Shown: positions 1-9,047 of the stretch, in pieces
Layout: each line of letters begins with the position of its first letter
How positions within the stretch are numbered: the first letter of the stretch is position 1
Origin: Blastococcus sp. DSM 46786
GTDB taxonomy: Bacteria > Actinomycetota > Actinomycetes > Mycobacteriales > Geodermatophilaceae
Length of the DNA: 64,000 bases
Direction of reading: 5' to 3'
Assembly (NCBI RefSeq): GCF_900109665.1
Contig: NZ_FOAO01000013.1
Location: 62,001-126,000, forward strand
The notes under the pieces: model-generated
Databases searched by the model: none
Told to the model about the DNA's origin: nothing
Seen by the model: the letters and a program-made list of their open reading frames with translations, nothing else
Program-made: the position numbers and the translations under genes

Positions 1-567
1 CCACAGCAGGTCCACGTAGCGGCTGGAGGTGGCGAGCTCGTCCTCGAGGAGGACCCCGGCGAGGAAGGGGCGGAGGAAGCGCTCCAGCGCCGCTTCACCC
101 ACGCCCGCGGCGCGCAGCGCCCCCTCCGCCGTCGTCTCGGGAGCGCGGAGCAGCCGGCCGACGGGGGCGTAGCCGGCGCGGAGCGAGAAGGCGACCAGGG
201 CCGCCTTCTCGCGAACCGAGCCCAGCGGCGCCGCTGCGGTGCCGACGACGGCGGTCGGCTGGCGGCGGGGATCGACGACCCGGTGGGCGCGTCCCTCCAC
301 CCGGATCACCGCACCCCGTTCGAACCACCCGAGCTCCAACGCCGCGAGGTCCAGGTCGGCCGCCCGCGGGTAGCCGGTGTTGAACACCTGGAAGCCGCGG
401 TCGACGACGAAGCCGTCGATGCGCTCGGTGGCCAGCCGGCCGCCGGCGTGGTCCCCGGCCTCCAGCACGTGCACGTCGACGCCGGCCGCAGCAAGCCGGA
501 CGGCGGCGGAGAGCCCGGCCAGGCCGGCTCCGACGACGAGGACCTCGGCACGGGTCGACGTGGACAC
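1..567 (-). CDS. FAD-dependent amine-oxidase-like oxidoreductase, N-terminal part (runs off the left edge)
   Basis: Partial gene; 189 codons are visible and the 3' part lies outside the window. The protein opens with the dinucleotide-binding motif VVGAGLAGLSAA (about residues 10-21), followed by EAGDHAGGRL, the ExGxxxGGR signature of the amine oxidase/phytoene desaturase flavoprotein superfamily. These show FAD binding; the substrate cannot be read from this part. The GTG at 567 was chosen because it begins 10 residues before the Rossmann motif and has a TACCGT hexamer 6 nt upstream, the leaderless layout seen elsewhere in the window. It is divergent from the kinase at 661. Carotenoid genes lie at the far right end, but nothing here links this gene to them. 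Confidence 0.8.
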   Translation of the reverse strand, partial: MSTSTRAEVLVVGAGLAGLSAAVRLAAAGVDVHVLEAGDHAGGRLATERIDGFVVDRGFQVFNTGYPRAADLDLAALELGWFERGAVIRVEGRAHRVVDPRRQPTAVVGTAAAPLGSVREKAALVAFSLRAGYAPVGRLLRAPETTAEGALRAAGVGEAALERFLRPFLAGVLLEDELATSSRYVDLLW

Positions 568-573
568 CGCCCG

Positions 574-579
574 ACGGTA
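574..579 (-). promoter_or_regulatory. -10 element of the FAD oxidoreductase (leaderless layout)
   Basis: TACCGT on the minus strand ends 6 nt before the GTG at 567, and no Shine-Dalgarno is visible. Transcription would begin at or next to the start codon. Confidence 0.5.
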
Positions 580-646
580 ACGGGCACCGGACGCCCGCGC
601 GGCCGGTGCCTGTGGACGGCGGGAGCGCGGGGGAGCCGGGTGCGCC

Positions 647-652
647 TAGCGT
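647..652 (+). promoter_or_regulatory. -10 element of the membrane kinase (leaderless layout)
   Basis: TAGCGT ends 8 nt before the GTG at 661. No Shine-Dalgarno is present between them. Confidence 0.5.
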
Positions 653-660
653 CCTGCCTC

Positions 661-2346
661 GTGCCGACCGCCGTCCCGCCCGCCGCGCCGGAGACTCCAC
701 CGCCCCCGGCCGTGCCGGGCTACGTCCTGCAGGCCCTCCTGGGCCGCGGCGCCTCGGGGGAGGTGTGGCAGGCGGTCCCGAGGGAGGGCGGCGACCCGGT
801 GGCGGTGAAGGTGCTCGTGGCCGGGGATCCCGCACGGCAGGCGCGCGAGGCGGTCCTGCTGGGGGAGCTCGACCACCCGCACCTGGTCCGCCTGGTCGAC
901 GTCGTGCACCAGCCGCGCCGGGGTGGGGTCGCCCGGGTCGCGCTGGTGCTGGAACTGCTGCCCGGCGGCAGCCTCGCCGCGCTGCTGGCCCGCCGCGGCC
1001 GGTTGCGCCCCGGGGAGGTCGTCACGGCGATCGCGCCGGTGGCCGCGGCCCTGGCGCACGCGCACGACCACGGCGTCGTCCACGGCGACCTCGCCCCGGG
1101 CAACATCGTGTTCACCGCCGAGGGGCGTCCGGTGCTCACCGATCTGGGCGTCGCCCGGGTGCTGGGGGAGACGGCGGCGGCGGAGGTGACGCCGGCCTAC
1201 GTCGACCCGGCCGTCGCCCGGGGTGGCGCCCCCGGCCCCGCCTCGGACGTGTTCGGCGTCGCCGCCGCGGCCTTCCACGCGCTCACCGGCATCGCGCCGT
1301 GGAACGCCGCGACGCCCGCGGGCACGCTGACGGTGGCGGCGTCCGGGCAGCTGCCCGCGCTGGCGGAGCTCGCCCCCGGCGCGCCCCCGCGGCTGGTCGA
1401 GGTCATCTCCCGGGGCCTCGCGGCCGACCCGCACGCGCGCGGCACGGCGGCGGAGTTCGCGCTCGATCTGCGGCACGCCTGCCGGGCGGAGCCCGTGGTG
1501 CTGGGTGCGGCGCCGCCCGCCGGCGGCCACGGCCGCCCCGATGACCGCGCGGTGCTCACCCACGTCGTACCGGGGCGCCGGCCCCGGCCCGGGCCGGTCG
1601 CCGAGGCGCCGCCGGGGCGGCGGCGGTGGTCCGCCCGTGCGGTCAGCGGCTCGGCCCCGCCGGCCCGCGGGCTGCTCGTCACCGCCCTGGTGGTCGCGGC
1701 GCTCGCCGTCACCGCCTGGCTGGGCACCCGTTGGGGTGGCGGGACCGACGCCCCGGGCATGGCCGTCGCCGCGAGCGAGGCGGCGCACGGCAGCCCGACC
1801 CCGAGCAGCAGCCCGACTCCGAGCGTGAGCCCGGCCCCGAGCGTGAGCCCGGCCCCGAGCGTGAGCCCGGCCCCGAGCGTGAGCCCGACCCCGGCCTCAG
1901 GCCCCCCGACCCAGGTCGCGGAACCAGCAGCCGACGCGGCCGGAACGCCCACCAGCCCGGACGGATGGCGTGCGCTGGTCGCCGACCTCTACGGCCGGCG
2001 CGCCGAGGGGCTCAGCGGGTCACCGGATCGGCTGCGCACGGTGCACCTGCCCGGCAGCCCGCTCCTGGCGGCCGACGAGGCGCACGCGCGCGCCCTGGCC
2101 GAGGCCGGCGAGGTGCTGGACGGCTTCGCGCCGGTGGTGGTCGACGTCGCCGTCGTCGAGGCATCGGCCGACCGGGCCGAGCTGCTGCTCACCGACCGTT
2201 GGCCGGACTACCGCGTGGTCCCGGCCGAGGACCCGGGCGGGCCGGCGGTGCGCACGGTCCCGGGCCGGCCCGAGGCCCAGGTGCGGATGCTGCTCGTTCG
2301 CACCCCGGAGGGCTGGCGGATCGACCGCGCGGAACGGGTGGCCTGA
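661..2346 (+). CDS. Transmembrane Ser/Thr protein kinase-like protein with atypical catalytic motifs
   Basis: 561 residues. An N-terminal kinase fold carries a glycine loop GRGASGEV (about 28-35), the VAVK lysine (K50), a catalytic loop HGDLAPGN (141-148) and a DLG in place of DFG (161-163). The HRD arginine is replaced by Gly, so this is a non-RD kinase, but the ATP-binding Lys, catalytic Asp143 and Asn148 remain. A proline-rich linker leads to one membrane segment near residues 336-357, then a Ser/Pro repeat stalk (see repeat at 1810) and an extracellular domain of about 150 residues I do not recognise. It lacks PASTA repeats. The start at 661 excludes a long non-conserved upstream extension and fits the TAGCGT element. 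It may be active, or a sensor with weak activity. Confidence 0.75.
   Translation: MPTAVPPAAPETPPPPAVPGYVLQALLGRGASGEVWQAVPREGGDPVAVKVLVAGDPARQAREAVLLGELDHPHLVRLVDVVHQPRRGGVARVALVLELLPGGSLAALLARRGRLRPGEVVTAIAPVAAALAHAHDHGVVHGDLAPGNIVFTAEGRPVLTDLGVARVLGETAAAEVTPAYVDPAVARGGAPGPASDVFGVAAAAFHALTGIAPWNAATPAGTLTVAASGQLPALAELAPGAPPRLVEVISRGLAADPHARGTAAEFALDLRHACRAEPVVLGAAPPAGGHGRPDDRAVLTHVVPGRRPRPGPVAEAPPGRRRWSARAVSGSAPPARGLLVTALVVAALAVTAWLGTRWGGGTDAPGMAVAASEAAHGSPTPSSSPTPSVSPAPSVSPAPSVSPAPSVSPTPASGPPTQVAEPAADAAGTPTSPDGWRALVADLYGRRAEGLSGSPDRLRTVHLPGSPLLAADEAHARALAEAGEVLDGFAPVVVDVAVVEASADRAELLLTDRWPDYRVVPAEDPGGPAVRTVPGRPEAQVRMLLVRTPEGWRIDRAERVA
1810..1881 (+). repeat. Tandem 18-bp repeat encoding SPxPSV units
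   Basis: Four head-to-tail 18-bp units, consensus AGCCCGGCCCCGAGCGTG; three are identical and the first differs at two bases. It encodes the Ser/Pro stalk just outside the kinase membrane segment. The near identity at DNA level suggests recent slippage expansion, so copy number may vary between strains. Confidence 0.85.
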
Positions 2347-2359
2347 CCGGACGGCGGGC

Positions 2360-3265
2360 TCAGTCCCGGGCCACCGCCGCGCGCACCGCGGACTCGACGT
2401 CTCCGTGGGTGAACCGGAACCCGGCCTCCGTCAGCTTCGCCGGCACCGCCCGCTGCCCGGCCAGGACACCGACCTGGGCGAACTCACCGAGCACCACCCA
2501 CAGCGCCGGCCCGGGCACGGGCAGCCTGGTCGGCCGGTGGAGGACGCGGCCCAGCGTGGCGGTGAACTCCGCGTTGGTGACGGGCTCGGGGCCGCACAGG
2601 TTCACCGGACCGGGCACCGGGTGGGTGAGCAGGAACCGGATCGCGCCGACCTCGTCCTCCTGGCTGATCCAGGGGACGTACTGCCGGCCGGACCCCAGCC
2701 GCCCACCCAGCCCGGCGCGGACGATCGGCAGGATCCGCGCGAGCAGGCCACCGCGGCCGAGCACCAGGCCGGTGCGGAGGGTGGTCACGCGCACCCCCGC
2801 GTCGGCGGCCGGCGCGGTCGCGCCCTCCCACGCCGCGCAGACGCGGGCGAGGAAGTCGTCCCCGGCAGGCTCGGACTCGTCGACGACGCGGTCGCCGGTG
2901 TCGCCGTACCAGCCGACCGCCGACCCGTTCAGCAGCACCCGGGTCCGGTCCGGGTCGGCCGTGGCGGCCTCGGCCAGCGCCTCGCTCAGCGTCGCCGTGC
3001 TGTCCACCCGGCTGGTGAGCACCGCCTGCTTGTGCCGCTCGCTCCAGCGCCGGTCACCCACGCCGACGCCGGAGAGGTTGACGACCGCGTCGACGTCCCG
3101 GAGCAGCGCCGGGTCGATGCGCCGGTGCTGCGGGTCCCAGCGGTGCTCGTCGGCCGTCCGCGGGGTGCGGCGCACCAGTTGGAGGATCTCGTGGCCGTCG
3201 GCGCGCAGCGCGGGCAGCAGGGCGCTGCCGATCATCCCGGACGCACCGGACACGGCGACCTTCAT
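2360..3265 (-). CDS. TIGR01777-family NAD(P)-dependent epimerase-like protein (Rv2216 type)
   Basis: 301 residues, an extended short-chain dehydrogenase/epimerase fold. The N-terminal SGASGMIG motif (residues 6-13) binds NAD(P), and VNLSG near residue 70 is typical of the TIGR01777 family, whose substrate is unknown. The C-terminal part matches the family's DUF1731 region. The ATG at 3265 was chosen over one 21 nt upstream because GGGGGAG lies 5-6 nt before it and the Rossmann motif then starts at residue 4. It lies downstream of sucB on the same strand, as Rv2216 neighbours Rv2215 in M. tuberculosis, but a strong hairpin separates the two here. It converges with the kinase gene 13 nt away. 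Confidence 0.85.
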   Translation of the reverse strand: MKVAVSGASGMIGSALLPALRADGHEILQLVRRTPRTADEHRWDPQHRRIDPALLRDVDAVVNLSGVGVGDRRWSERHKQAVLTSRVDSTATLSEALAEAATADPDRTRVLLNGSAVGWYGDTGDRVVDESEPAGDDFLARVCAAWEGATAPAADAGVRVTTLRTGLVLGRGGLLARILPIVRAGLGGRLGSGRQYVPWISQEDEVGAIRFLLTHPVPGPVNLCGPEPVTNAEFTATLGRVLHRPTRLPVPGPALWVVLGEFAQVGVLAGQRAVPAKLTEAGFRFTHGDVESAVRAAVARD

Positions 3266-3306
3266 GCGGCGCTCCCCCACGGGCACGGGTGCTGACGGCA
3301 GAGAGA

Positions 3307-3340
3307 GCTCGGGGCCCCGGTGGTCACCGGGGCCCCGAGC
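3307..3340 (-). terminator. Hairpin terminator after sucB
   Basis: Perfect 16-bp inverted repeat (GCTCGGGGCCCCGGTG and its complement) with a 2-nt centre, 10 nt beyond the sucB stop. It has no T tract, as is common in actinobacterial terminators. Confidence 0.75.
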
Positions 3341-3349
3341 GCTGGTGTC

Positions 3350-5203
3350 TCAGGCGAGGCCGAGCTCGCCGTGGAACTGGCCGGCCTCCAGGCGCTCGCG
3401 CACCGTGGTGAGGAAGCGGGCGGCGTCGGCACCGTCGACGATCCGGTGGTCGTAGGTGAGCGCCAGGTAGACCATCGACCGGACCGCGATGACCTCGCCC
3501 AGCTCGGCGTCCTGCACCACGACCGGCCGCTTCACGACCGAGCCCGTGCCGAGGATGGCCACCTGCGGCTGGTTGATGATCGGGGTGTCGAACAGAGCGC
3601 CGCGGCTGCCGGTGTTGGTCAGCGTGAACGTCCCGCCGCCGAGCTCGTCCGGCGTGACCTTGTTGGTGCGGGTGCGCTCGGCCAGGTCGCTGATCTTGCG
3701 CGCGATCCCGCCGAGGCTCAGGTCACCGGCCTCGTGGATCACCGGCACGAGCAGGCCGCGTTCGGTGTCGACGGCGACGCCGAGGTTCTCGCTGTCGTGG
3801 TAGGTCACCGTGCCGGCCTCGAGGTCGATCGAGGAGTTCACCGACGGGTGCTGCTTGAGCGCCTCCACCGCCGCCTTGGCGAAGAACGGCAGGAAGGAGA
3901 GCCTGACGCCCTCGCGGGCCTCGAAGTCCTTCTTCGCCTGCTGCCGCAGCTGCGCGATGCGGGTGACGTCGGCCTCGACCACCGTGGTCAGCTGCGCGCT
4001 GACCTGCAGCGACTCGACCATGCGGCGGGCGATCACGCCGCGCAGGCGGGACAGCTTCTCGGTGCGACCGCGGACGGAGGTGTCCGGGGTCGCGGCCGGC
4101 GACGGGGTGCGTGCGGCACCCGTGCTCGCCGGAGCGGCAGCGGGCTGGGCCGGGCGCGAGGCCTGCTCGGCCGCGGCGAGCACGTCCTGCTTGCGGATCC
4201 GCCCGCCGACCCCTGTGCCGGAGACCGAGTTCAGGTCCACGCCGTGCTCGGCGGCCAGACGGCGCACCAGCGGGGTCACGTACTGCCCGCCACCGCCGTC
4301 GCCCGACGAGGACTGCGCCGGCGGGGCCTGCGGGGCCACCTGGGGCGCCGGGGCGGAGGTGGGGGAGTCCGAGGGCTGGGCCCCGCTCGCGCCGTAGTCG
4401 CCACCGGGCTGCTCGCTGGCCGCATCGGCCTGCTTGGCCTTCGGGGCCGCCTGGGGCTCGGGCTGGGCCGGTGCCTCCTGCTTCGGTGCCTCCTGCTCCG
4501 GGGCTTCCTGCTCCGGTGCTTCCTGCTGCGGGGCGGCGCCGCCACCCGCTGCGCCGGTGCCGATCACCGCGAGCTGCGCGCCGACGTCGACGGTCTCGTC
4601 CTCGTTCACCGTGATCTCCAGCAGCGTGCCGCTGACCGGCGCCGGGATCTCGGTGTCGACCTTGTCGGTGGAGACCTCGAGGAGGGGTTCGTCGGCGGTG
4701 ACCTCGTCGCCGACCGCCTTCAGCCAGCGGGTGACGGTGCCCTCGGTGACGCTCTCGCCGAGCGCCGGCATGGTGACCGGCGTGCCCTCGCCGCCGGAGC
4801 CGCCCCCGTCGCCGGAGTCCGAGGCCTGCGCCGGCTGCGGCTCCGGCTCCGCGGCGGGCTGCTCCGGCTCGCCGCCGGCGTCGTCGACCTGCTCGTCGGG
4901 GGTCTGCGGCGTGGTGTCGGTGTCCTCCGCGGAGGCCGGGGGGCTGCCGGCGCCCTCGTCGCCGTCGCCACCACCGATCACCGCGAGCTCCGCGCCGACG
5001 TCGACCGTCTCGTCCTCGGCCACGAGGATCTTGGTGAGCACACCGGCGGCCGGGGAGGGGATCTCGGTGTCGACCTTGTCGGTCGACACCTCGAGGAGGG
5101 GCTCGTCGGCCTCGACCTGGTCACCCTCCTGCTTGAGCCAGCGGGTGACCGTGCCCTCGGTGACGCTCTCGCCCAGGGCGGGCATGGTGACGGACGTCGG
5201 CAT
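3350..5203 (-). CDS. sucB: Dihydrolipoamide acyltransferase, E2 of a 2-oxo acid dehydrogenase complex (SucB/DlaT type)
   Basis: 617 residues. Two lipoyl domains (1-78 and 142-216) each carry [11 protein letters not shown], with lipoylated lysines K43 and K181. A linker contains QEAPE repeats, a peripheral-subunit-binding domain spans about 307-344 ([10 protein letters not shown]...GRIRKQDVL), and the catalytic acyltransferase domain spans about 378-617 with active-site HRIVDG (H586, D590). It transfers acyl groups from the lipoyl arm to CoA. Actinobacterial members are often named sucB, but the M. tuberculosis protein at this locus (Rv2215, DlaT) serves pyruvate dehydrogenase, so acyl specificity is open. 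The ATG at 5203 is preceded by GAAGGAG. It lies 47 nt downstream of lpdA, its E3 partner, and is likely co-transcribed with it. Confidence 0.93.
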   Translation of the reverse strand: MPTSVTMPALGESVTEGTVTRWLKQEGDQVEADEPLLEVSTDKVDTEIPSPAAGVLTKILVAEDETVDVGAELAVIGGGDGDEGAGSPPASAEDTDTTPQTPDEQVDDAGGEPEQPAAEPEPQPAQASDSGDGGGSGGEGTPVTMPALGESVTEGTVTRWLKAVGDEVTADEPLLEVSTDKVDTEIPAPVSGTLLEITVNEDETVDVGAQLAVIGTGAAGGGAAPQQEAPEQEAPEQEAPKQEAPAQPEPQAAPKAKQADAASEQPGGDYGASGAQPSDSPTSAPAPQVAPQAPPAQSSSGDGGGGQYVTPLVRRLAAEHGVDLNSVSGTGVGGRIRKQDVLAAAEQASRPAQPAAAPASTGAARTPSPAATPDTSVRGRTEKLSRLRGVIARRMVESLQVSAQLTTVVEADVTRIAQLRQQAKKDFEAREGVRLSFLPFFAKAAVEALKQHPSVNSSIDLEAGTVTYHDSENLGVAVDTERGLLVPVIHEAGDLSLGGIARKISDLAERTRTNKVTPDELGGGTFTLTNTGSRGALFDTPIINQPQVAILGTGSVVKRPVVVQDAELGEVIAVRSMVYLALTYDHRIVDGADAARFLTTVRERLEAGQFHGELGLA

Positions 5204-5250
5204 CGGGGCAGTGCTCCTTCTGGCGCTGGGTGGGTGGGGGTAGAGCGGGA

Positions 5251-6630
5251 TCAGCCGTGCAGGTGCAGGGGCTTGCCGGCGAGCGCGAGGTGCGCCTCGC
5301 CGAGGGCCTCGCTCTGCGTCGGGTGCGGGTGGATGAGGCTGGCGACGTCGTCGGCCTCGGCCTCCCAGTTGTAGATCAGCTGAGCCTCGGCGATGAGCTC
5401 ACCGACGCGGCTGCCGACCATGTGGATGCCCACGACCGGCCCGTCGGGCGCCTGCACCAGCTTCACCGCGCCCGTCGTCTTCAGGATCTGGCTGCGGCCG
5501 TTGCCCGCCAGGTCGTAGGTGAGGGTCTTCACCTCGCCGTAGCGCTCCTTGGCCTGCTCCTCGGTGAGCCCGACCGACGCGACCTCGGGGTCGGAGTAGG
5601 TGATGCGGGGAACGCCGGCGTAGTCGATCGGCGCGGGCTCGAGGCCGGCGACGCGCTCCGCGACGAGGATGCCCTCGCCGAAACCGACGTGGGCCAGCTG
5701 CAGGGTGGGCACCAGGTCCCCCACGGCGGAGATCGTGGGGATGTTGGTCCGCATGTACTCGTCGACGAGGACGTAGCCGCGCTCCATGGCGACCCCCACC
5801 TCCTCGTAGCCGAGCCCGGAGCTGACCGGCCCGCGGCCGACGGCGACGAGGAGCAGCTCGGCCTCGATCTCCTTGCCGTTCTCCAGGGAGACCTTGACGC
5901 CGTTCTCGGTGCTCTGCACGCCGGAGAAGCGGCTGCCCAGCTCGAAGCCGATCTTGCGGCGGCGGAAGGCGCGCTCCAGCAGCTTCGAAGCGGCCTCGTC
6001 CTCCAGCGGCACCAGGTGCGGCAGCGCCTCGACGATCGTGACGTCGACGCCGAAGGACTTCCACGCGCTGGCGAACTCGCAGCCGATGACGCCGCCGCCC
6101 AGGATGATCGCGGAGCTGGGTACCCGGTCGAGGTCGAGCGCGTGGTCGCTGGTGATGACCTTCGTGCCGTCGATCTCCAGGCCCGGCAGCGACCGGGGGT
6201 AGGAGCCGGTGGCGAGCAGCACGTGCTTGCCCTCGTAGGTCTGGCCGTCGACCTCGACGGTGGTCGGCGACGTGAGCCGGCCCTCGCCCTCCACATAGGT
6301 GATCTTGCGGGCCTTCACCAGGCCCTGCAGGCCCTTGTAGAGCTTGGAGATGACGCCGTTCTTGTAGTTGTTGACGCCGTCCATGTCGATGCCGGCCAGC
6401 GACGTCTTGACGCCGAACTGCTCGCCCTCGCGGGCCAGGTCGGCGACCTCGCCGGCGTGCAGCAGCGCCTTGGTCGGGATGCAGCCGCGGTGCAGGCAGG
6501 TGCCGCCGACCTTGTCCTTCTCGATCAGGACCACGTTCAAGCCGAGCTCGGAGGCGCGGAACGCCGCGGCATATCCGCCCGAGCCACCGCCGAGGATGAC
6601 CAGGTCGGCGGGGGAGGTGGGTGCGCTCAC
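5251..6630 (-). CDS. lpdA: Dihydrolipoamide dehydrogenase (E3)
   Basis: 459 residues. It reoxidises dihydrolipoamide on E2 with FAD and passes electrons to NAD+. Visible signatures are the FAD-binding GGGSGG (14-19), the redox-active disulfide [13 protein letters not shown] (C45, C50), a second dinucleotide fold GGGVIGCEF near residue 170, and the C-terminal dimer-interface HPHPTQSE (H434, H436, E441) that completes the active site. The GTG at 6630 is preceded by GAGGAG at a 5-nt spacing; longer upstream ORF sequence is not family-like. It is the first gene of the lpdA-sucB pair, divergent from the small gene at 6782. Confidence 0.95.
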   Translation of the reverse strand: MSAPTSPADLVILGGGSGGYAAAFRASELGLNVVLIEKDKVGGTCLHRGCIPTKALLHAGEVADLAREGEQFGVKTSLAGIDMDGVNNYKNGVISKLYKGLQGLVKARKITYVEGEGRLTSPTTVEVDGQTYEGKHVLLATGSYPRSLPGLEIDGTKVITSDHALDLDRVPSSAIILGGGVIGCEFASAWKSFGVDVTIVEALPHLVPLEDEAASKLLERAFRRRKIGFELGSRFSGVQSTENGVKVSLENGKEIEAELLLVAVGRGPVSSGLGYEEVGVAMERGYVLVDEYMRTNIPTISAVGDLVPTLQLAHVGFGEGILVAERVAGLEPAPIDYAGVPRITYSDPEVASVGLTEEQAKERYGEVKTLTYDLAGNGRSQILKTTGAVKLVQAPDGPVVGIHMVGSRVGELIAEAQLIYNWEAEADDVASLIHPHPTQSEALGEAHLALAGKPLHLHG

Positions 6631-6781
6631 GGGTGCTCCTCGAATGCGACGGGCGGCGTCCCCGCTCGAGCGGGCGGGGGCTGCTGCCCATCCTGCCACT
6701 CCGGGAACGACCTGGCCCGGACCACCGTTGCTCTCGCGAGCGTCGTGGTGATCACGCGCCCCGGCAGGACGGAGAAGGTGG

Positions 6782-7126
6782 ATGGGGTTGTTCGGACGGT
6801 GGCGCGCCCGCCGCGGGGCTCCGGGGCGCGTCGGCCGGCCCACCCTCGACCGCGCGTCGCAGCGCGGGGACCTGAAGCACCTGGAGGAGTTCGTGGCCGG
6901 CCGCCGGGGCGTCGAGGGCTTCGTGGAGCCGCGTACGGCGGTCACCGAGGCGACCATCGTGCTGGTGGCGGCCGACGGCGAGTGGACCCGCCGGCGCATC
7001 GACGGCCCCGACGTGGCCCGCCGGCTGTCGAAGGAGCTGGCGATCCCGGTGTACGACGCCCAGGTGACCGGCTACCCCCAGCGGATGCGCGACTGGAGCG
7101 CCCGCCAGAAGCAGAACCGGCTCTGA
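6782..7126 (+). CDS. Conserved small actinobacterial protein of unknown function
   Basis: 114 residues, basic at the N-terminus (MGLFGRWRARRG), then a compact region with TIVLVAADGEWTRRRI and a C-terminal GYPQRMRDW. There are no membrane segments, signal peptide or catalytic motif I recognise. GGAGAAGG sits just before the ATG. It is divergent from lpdA (151 nt between starts), and the stop is followed directly by dispersed repeat copy A. I believe similar short proteins occur beside lpdA/pepA in other actinobacteria, but the function is unknown. Confidence 0.65.
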   Translation: MGLFGRWRARRGAPGRVGRPTLDRASQRGDLKHLEEFVAGRRGVEGFVEPRTAVTEATIVLVAADGEWTRRRIDGPDVARRLSKELAIPVYDAQVTGYPQRMRDWSARQKQNRL

Positions 7127-7232
7127 CACGGCGATCCTCCGGATCGCACCGCGGCCAGGTGCCGTCCCCCGGCCGCGGTGGAGCCGCTTCGTCGTCCCTG
7201 CGCGGACCCCTCCGGGGCCCACTCGGGACGAC
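7124..7232 (+). repeat. Dispersed structured repeat, family 1, copy A
   Basis: The element begins at a TGA stop codon. Then comes a 7-bp hairpin GCGATCC-TCC-GGATCGC, a conserved core ACCGCGGCCAGGTGCCGT, GAGCCGCTTCGTCGTC, and an end near CACTCGGGACGAC. It matches copies B, C and D at 15.98-16.18 and 40.60-40.71 kb. It fills the convergent gap between the small gene at 6782 and pepA. Confidence 0.8.
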
Positions 7233-7244
7233 AACTGCATCGGT

Positions 7245-8759
7245 TCAGGCTTCGGCGATGAGGGCCTCGATGGTCGCCAGCAGGGTGCGCACGGGGACGC
7301 CGGTGCCGCCCTTGGGCGTGTAGCCCCACGGCGCCGAGGTGTTGTAGCTCGGCCCGGCGATGTCGATGTGCGCCCACGGCAGCCCGGCCGGCACGAACTC
7401 GGCGAGGAAGTGGCCGCCGACGAGCATTCCGCCCATCCGGTCGGTGTTGGCGTTCACGAAGTCCGCGACCGTCGAGTCGATCCCCTTGCGCAGCTCGGGG
7501 GGCAGCGGCATCGGCCACATGAGCTCGCCGCTGCGCCCGGCGGCGGCGATCACGGCGTCGCGCAGGTCGTCGCTGCCCATCACACCCGCGGTGCGAGCGC
7601 CGAGCGCGACCATCTGGGCGCCGGTGAGCGTGGAGGTCTCCAGCAGCACGTCGGGGGAGTCCTCGGCCGCGCGGGCGATGGCGTCGGCGAGCACGACGCG
7701 CCCCTCGGCGTCGGTGTTGGTGATCTCCGCCTTCTTGCCGTTGCGGAAGGTGACCACGTCGGCCGGCCGGTAGGCGGTCCCGCTGGGCAGGTTCTCGGCC
7801 ATCGGCACGGTCGCGACGACCTCGACCGGCAGCCCGAGCTGGGCCACGAGGCACACGGTGGCGATCACGGCCGCGGCGCCGGCCATGTCGCTCTTCATGT
7901 CCTCCATCTTCGCGGCGGGCTTGATCGAGATGCCGCCGCTGTCGAAGGTGATGCCCTTGCCGACCAGCGCGACCTTCTTGCGCGCGCCCGTGCCGGCGTA
8001 GCTGAGGCGCAGCAGCCGCGGCTTGCGGGTGGAGCCGCCGCCGACCGCGAGGATGCCGCCGTAGCCACCGGCCGCGAGCGCGTCCTCGTCGAGGATCTCC
8101 GCGGTCAGGCCGAGCTTCTCGCCGGCGGCCGCACCGCGGGCGGCGAACTCGGCGGGGTGGAGGTCGTTCGGCGGGGTGTTGACGAGGTCGCGCACCAGGG
8201 CGACGGCGTCGGCGACCGCCCGCACCCGGCGCAGCGCCGTCTCGGCCGCACCCGCGCCGGGCACGACGATCGTGAACTCGCTCGGCGGGGCCGGGCGGTC
8301 GGCGGGCAGGTGGGACTTGTAGGCGGTGAACTCGTAGGCGCCCAGGAGCGACCCCTCGCCGACGGCGTGCAGCCGTTCGGCGTCGGGCGTGCCGCCCACG
8401 GCGGCGAGCAGGCTGACCACGGAGCGGCGGCCGCGGAGCGCGCGGCTGGCGGCCCCCGCGGCGCGCCGCAGGCTCTCGGGGCGGTAGCCGCCGGACGGCT
8501 CCGGGGCGCCCAGCCCCACGACGGCGACGACCGGGAAGGGGCCCTGGCCGAAGGACGGCAGGCGGGTCACCTCGTCCTCGGCACCGCGGGCGCCGAGGTC
8601 GGTCAGCGCGGGGAGGAGCCGGCCGCCGAGGAGGCGGTCGAGGGCCTCCGCGCCGGGGGTGGGGAGAGGGCCGTCGGGCCCCTTGCCGACGGCGACGACG
8701 ACGGCGTCGCCGGTCAGCTTCTCGAGCGGGTGGTCGGTGGCGGAGATCGTCGGCGGCAC
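7245..8759 (-). CDS. pepA: Leucyl aminopeptidase (M17 family)
   Basis: 504 residues, the usual length. The protein hydrolyses N-terminal amino acids from peptides in the cytoplasm using two metal ions. The C-terminal catalytic half carries VGKGITFDSGGISIKP and the diagnostic NTDAEGRVVLADA, which provide the metal ligands and catalytic residues; the N-terminal third is the variable M17 domain. The start is a GTG at 8759 with TAGGAT ending 6 nt before it, so the message is probably leaderless. It corresponds to pepB (Rv2213) of M. tuberculosis by position. The gap to divergent gcvT is filled with repeats. Confidence 0.95.
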   Translation of the reverse strand: MPPTISATDHPLEKLTGDAVVVAVGKGPDGPLPTPGAEALDRLLGGRLLPALTDLGARGAEDEVTRLPSFGQGPFPVVAVVGLGAPEPSGGYRPESLRRAAGAASRALRGRRSVVSLLAAVGGTPDAERLHAVGEGSLLGAYEFTAYKSHLPADRPAPPSEFTIVVPGAGAAETALRRVRAVADAVALVRDLVNTPPNDLHPAEFAARGAAAGEKLGLTAEILDEDALAAGGYGGILAVGGGSTRKPRLLRLSYAGTGARKKVALVGKGITFDSGGISIKPAAKMEDMKSDMAGAAAVIATVCLVAQLGLPVEVVATVPMAENLPSGTAYRPADVVTFRNGKKAEITNTDAEGRVVLADAIARAAEDSPDVLLETSTLTGAQMVALGARTAGVMGSDDLRDAVIAAAGRSGELMWPMPLPPELRKGIDSTVADFVNANTDRMGGMLVGGHFLAEFVPAGLPWAHIDIAGPSYNTSAPWGYTPKGGTGVPVRTLLATIEALIAEA

Positions 8760-8765
8760 CGGACG

Positions 8766-8771
8766 ATCCTA
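8766..8771 (-). promoter_or_regulatory. -10 element of pepA (leaderless layout)
   Basis: TAGGAT on the minus strand ends 6 nt before the GTG at 8759. The structured repeat at 8775 abuts it on the upstream side. Confidence 0.5.
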
Positions 8772-8774
8772 GAA

Positions 8775-8830
8775 GGACCCCGTTGCCCCCCACCGCTCGC
8801 AGGCTCCCGGCGGGCCCCTGCAACGGGGCC
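8775..8830 (+). repeat. Dispersed structured repeat, family 2, copy 1
   Basis: 56 bp starting GGACCCCGTTGCCCCCC, with outer stem CCCCGTTGC (8778-8786) pairing with GCAACGGGG (8820-8828) and an inner CGCAGGCTC segment. It is closely similar to the element at 50428-50483, where the stem reads CCCCGCTGC/GCAGCGGGG. The two stems differ by a compensatory base pair. Confidence 0.75.
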
Positions 8831-8986
8831 GTTCCAGGATCTCACCGTGCTCGGGACGAGCCTCCGGATGGGGCCGTTGCAGCACGTCACCGGGCTCGCG
8901 GCGGGTCCCTGCGACGGGGCCGTTCCAGCACTTCGCCGGGCTCCTGCAGCGGGGCCGTTCCAGGACGTCGCCACGCCGGGGCAGGC
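8825..8986 (+). repeat. Tandem array with a GGGGCCGTTSCAGS core, four units
   Basis: The 14-nt core starts at 8825, 8870, 8916 and 8951, each followed by a related NNNTCRCC stretch, so units are 35-46 bp. The first core overlaps the end of family 2 copy 1. The array lies wholly in the 288-bp gap between divergent pepA and gcvT. The minus-strand reading frame through it encodes repeated WNGP peptides but has no independent coding support. Confidence 0.7.
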
Positions 8987-9035
8987 GTCCGGGCGGGTCG
9001 GTCCAGCAGGTTCTTCCACCTGGTGCGGGACCCGT

Positions 9036-9041
9036 TAGCGT
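9036..9041 (+). promoter_or_regulatory. -10 element of gcvT (leaderless layout)
   Basis: TAGCGT ends 6 nt before the GTG at 9048. No Shine-Dalgarno is present. Confidence 0.55.
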
Positions 9042-9047
9042 GGCCGC

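Noticed and set aside
646-1788. Long antisense frame over the kinase gene
   Set aside because: A typical mirror ORF of GC-rich coding DNA; no domain.
8714-9019. Minus-strand frame with repeated WNGP peptides
   Set aside because: The repeats are explained by the noncoding tandem array; the frame overlaps the pepA start and has no own promoter or family match.
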